The position numbers and the translations under genes were made by a program. A stretch of 5,731 bases of DNA, taken from assembly GCA_028684915.1 (NCBI GenBank), contig JAQUEZ010000337.1, forward strand, positions 1 through 5,731. The letters run 5' to 3'. The notes beneath the pieces were generated by a model that ran no database searches, was not told where the DNA came from, and saw nothing but the letters and a program-made list of their open reading frames with translations. Source of the DNA: Desulfobulbus sp. (GTDB lineage: Bacteria; Desulfobacterota; Desulfobulbia; Desulfobulbales; Desulfobulbaceae). This document shows, piece after piece, positions 5,616 to 5,731 of this stretch (its first letter is position 1; each line of letters begins with the position of its first letter).

Positions 5616-5731
5616 ATGCAGACATACAACATTCACGAAGCTAAAACCCATTTATCTCGGCTGGTGGAGCAAGCCGCTAAGGGTGAGCCGTTCGTCATCG
5701 CCAAATCCGGTAAGCCGTTGGTCAAGGTTAT
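5616..5731 (+). CDS. Phd/YefM-family antitoxin, N-terminal part
   Basis: Thirty-eight codons are visible before the window ends. The protein starts MQTYNIHEAKTHLSRLVEQ and continues through AAKGEPFVIAKSGKPLVKV. This matches the N-terminal DNA-binding half of Phd/YefM antitoxins, whose usual form is an N/HEAK-x-x-LS-x-L start and a GEP-hxI-x-(K/R)-x-G-x-P-h-hxh end. The C-terminal toxin-binding half lies beyond the window, and a toxin gene (often a VapC-like PIN, Doc or RelE type) is expected immediately downstream. ATG 5616 is preceded by GAGGAG at 5605-5610 with five-base spacing. The protein probably represses its own promoter through the operator at 5574-5603. Confidence 0.88.
   Translation, partial: MQTYNIHEAKTHLSRLVEQAAKGEPFVIAKSGKPLVKV

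Overview
The window looks like an accessory, mobile-element-rich stretch of a Gram-negative bacterial chromosome. The likeliest source is a Desulfobacterota-like organism with many signalling proteins. That guess rests on a C-terminal tail with the pattern LPIC-x2-C ... SHGICP-x-C, which I recall from many delta-proteobacterial signalling proteins, and on the REC-PAS-PAS-GGDEF and HDOD genes. The taxonomic call is weak.

Bases 1-686 hold the 3' part of a group II intron on the + strand: the reverse transcriptase/maturase C-terminal part starting just before its YADD motif, then RNA domains V and VI. Bases 1613 to about 2005 hold a second, unrelated group II intron remnant on the - strand: only the maturase-specific C-terminal domain plus domains V and VI, truncated at its 5' side. 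The two intron 3' ends face each other. The roughly 0.93 kb between them is almost filled by one AT-rich gene (728-1570) for a six-helix membrane protein with a coiled coil and a four-cysteine, zinc-ribbon-like tail but no recognisable output domain.

Bases 2006-2318 are intergenic, with a 16-bp palindrome. The gene at 2319-4037 encodes a response regulator-PAS-PAS-GGDEF diguanylate cyclase with an intact active site and I-site, followed by a short terminator hairpin. Bases 4058-4542 are a long leader or intergenic region with a good promoter candidate near 4159-4186 and several doubtful small frames. The gene at 4543-5382 encodes an HDOD-domain protein. The cyclase and HDOD genes face the same way and are probably both signalling functions, but the terminator and separate promoter suggest separate transcription units.

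Bases 5383-5500 are a sharply GC-rich, hairpin-forming segment ending near a GTTGGGC motif. It could be a dispersed repeat or an attC-like site. The window closes with a promoter, a palindromic/tandem operator and the start of a Phd/YefM-type antitoxin gene (5616 onward); its toxin partner would lie beyond the window.

The most unusual feature is the membrane-protein gene bracketed by two converging group II intron 3' ends. The most unusual protein is that same gene product.
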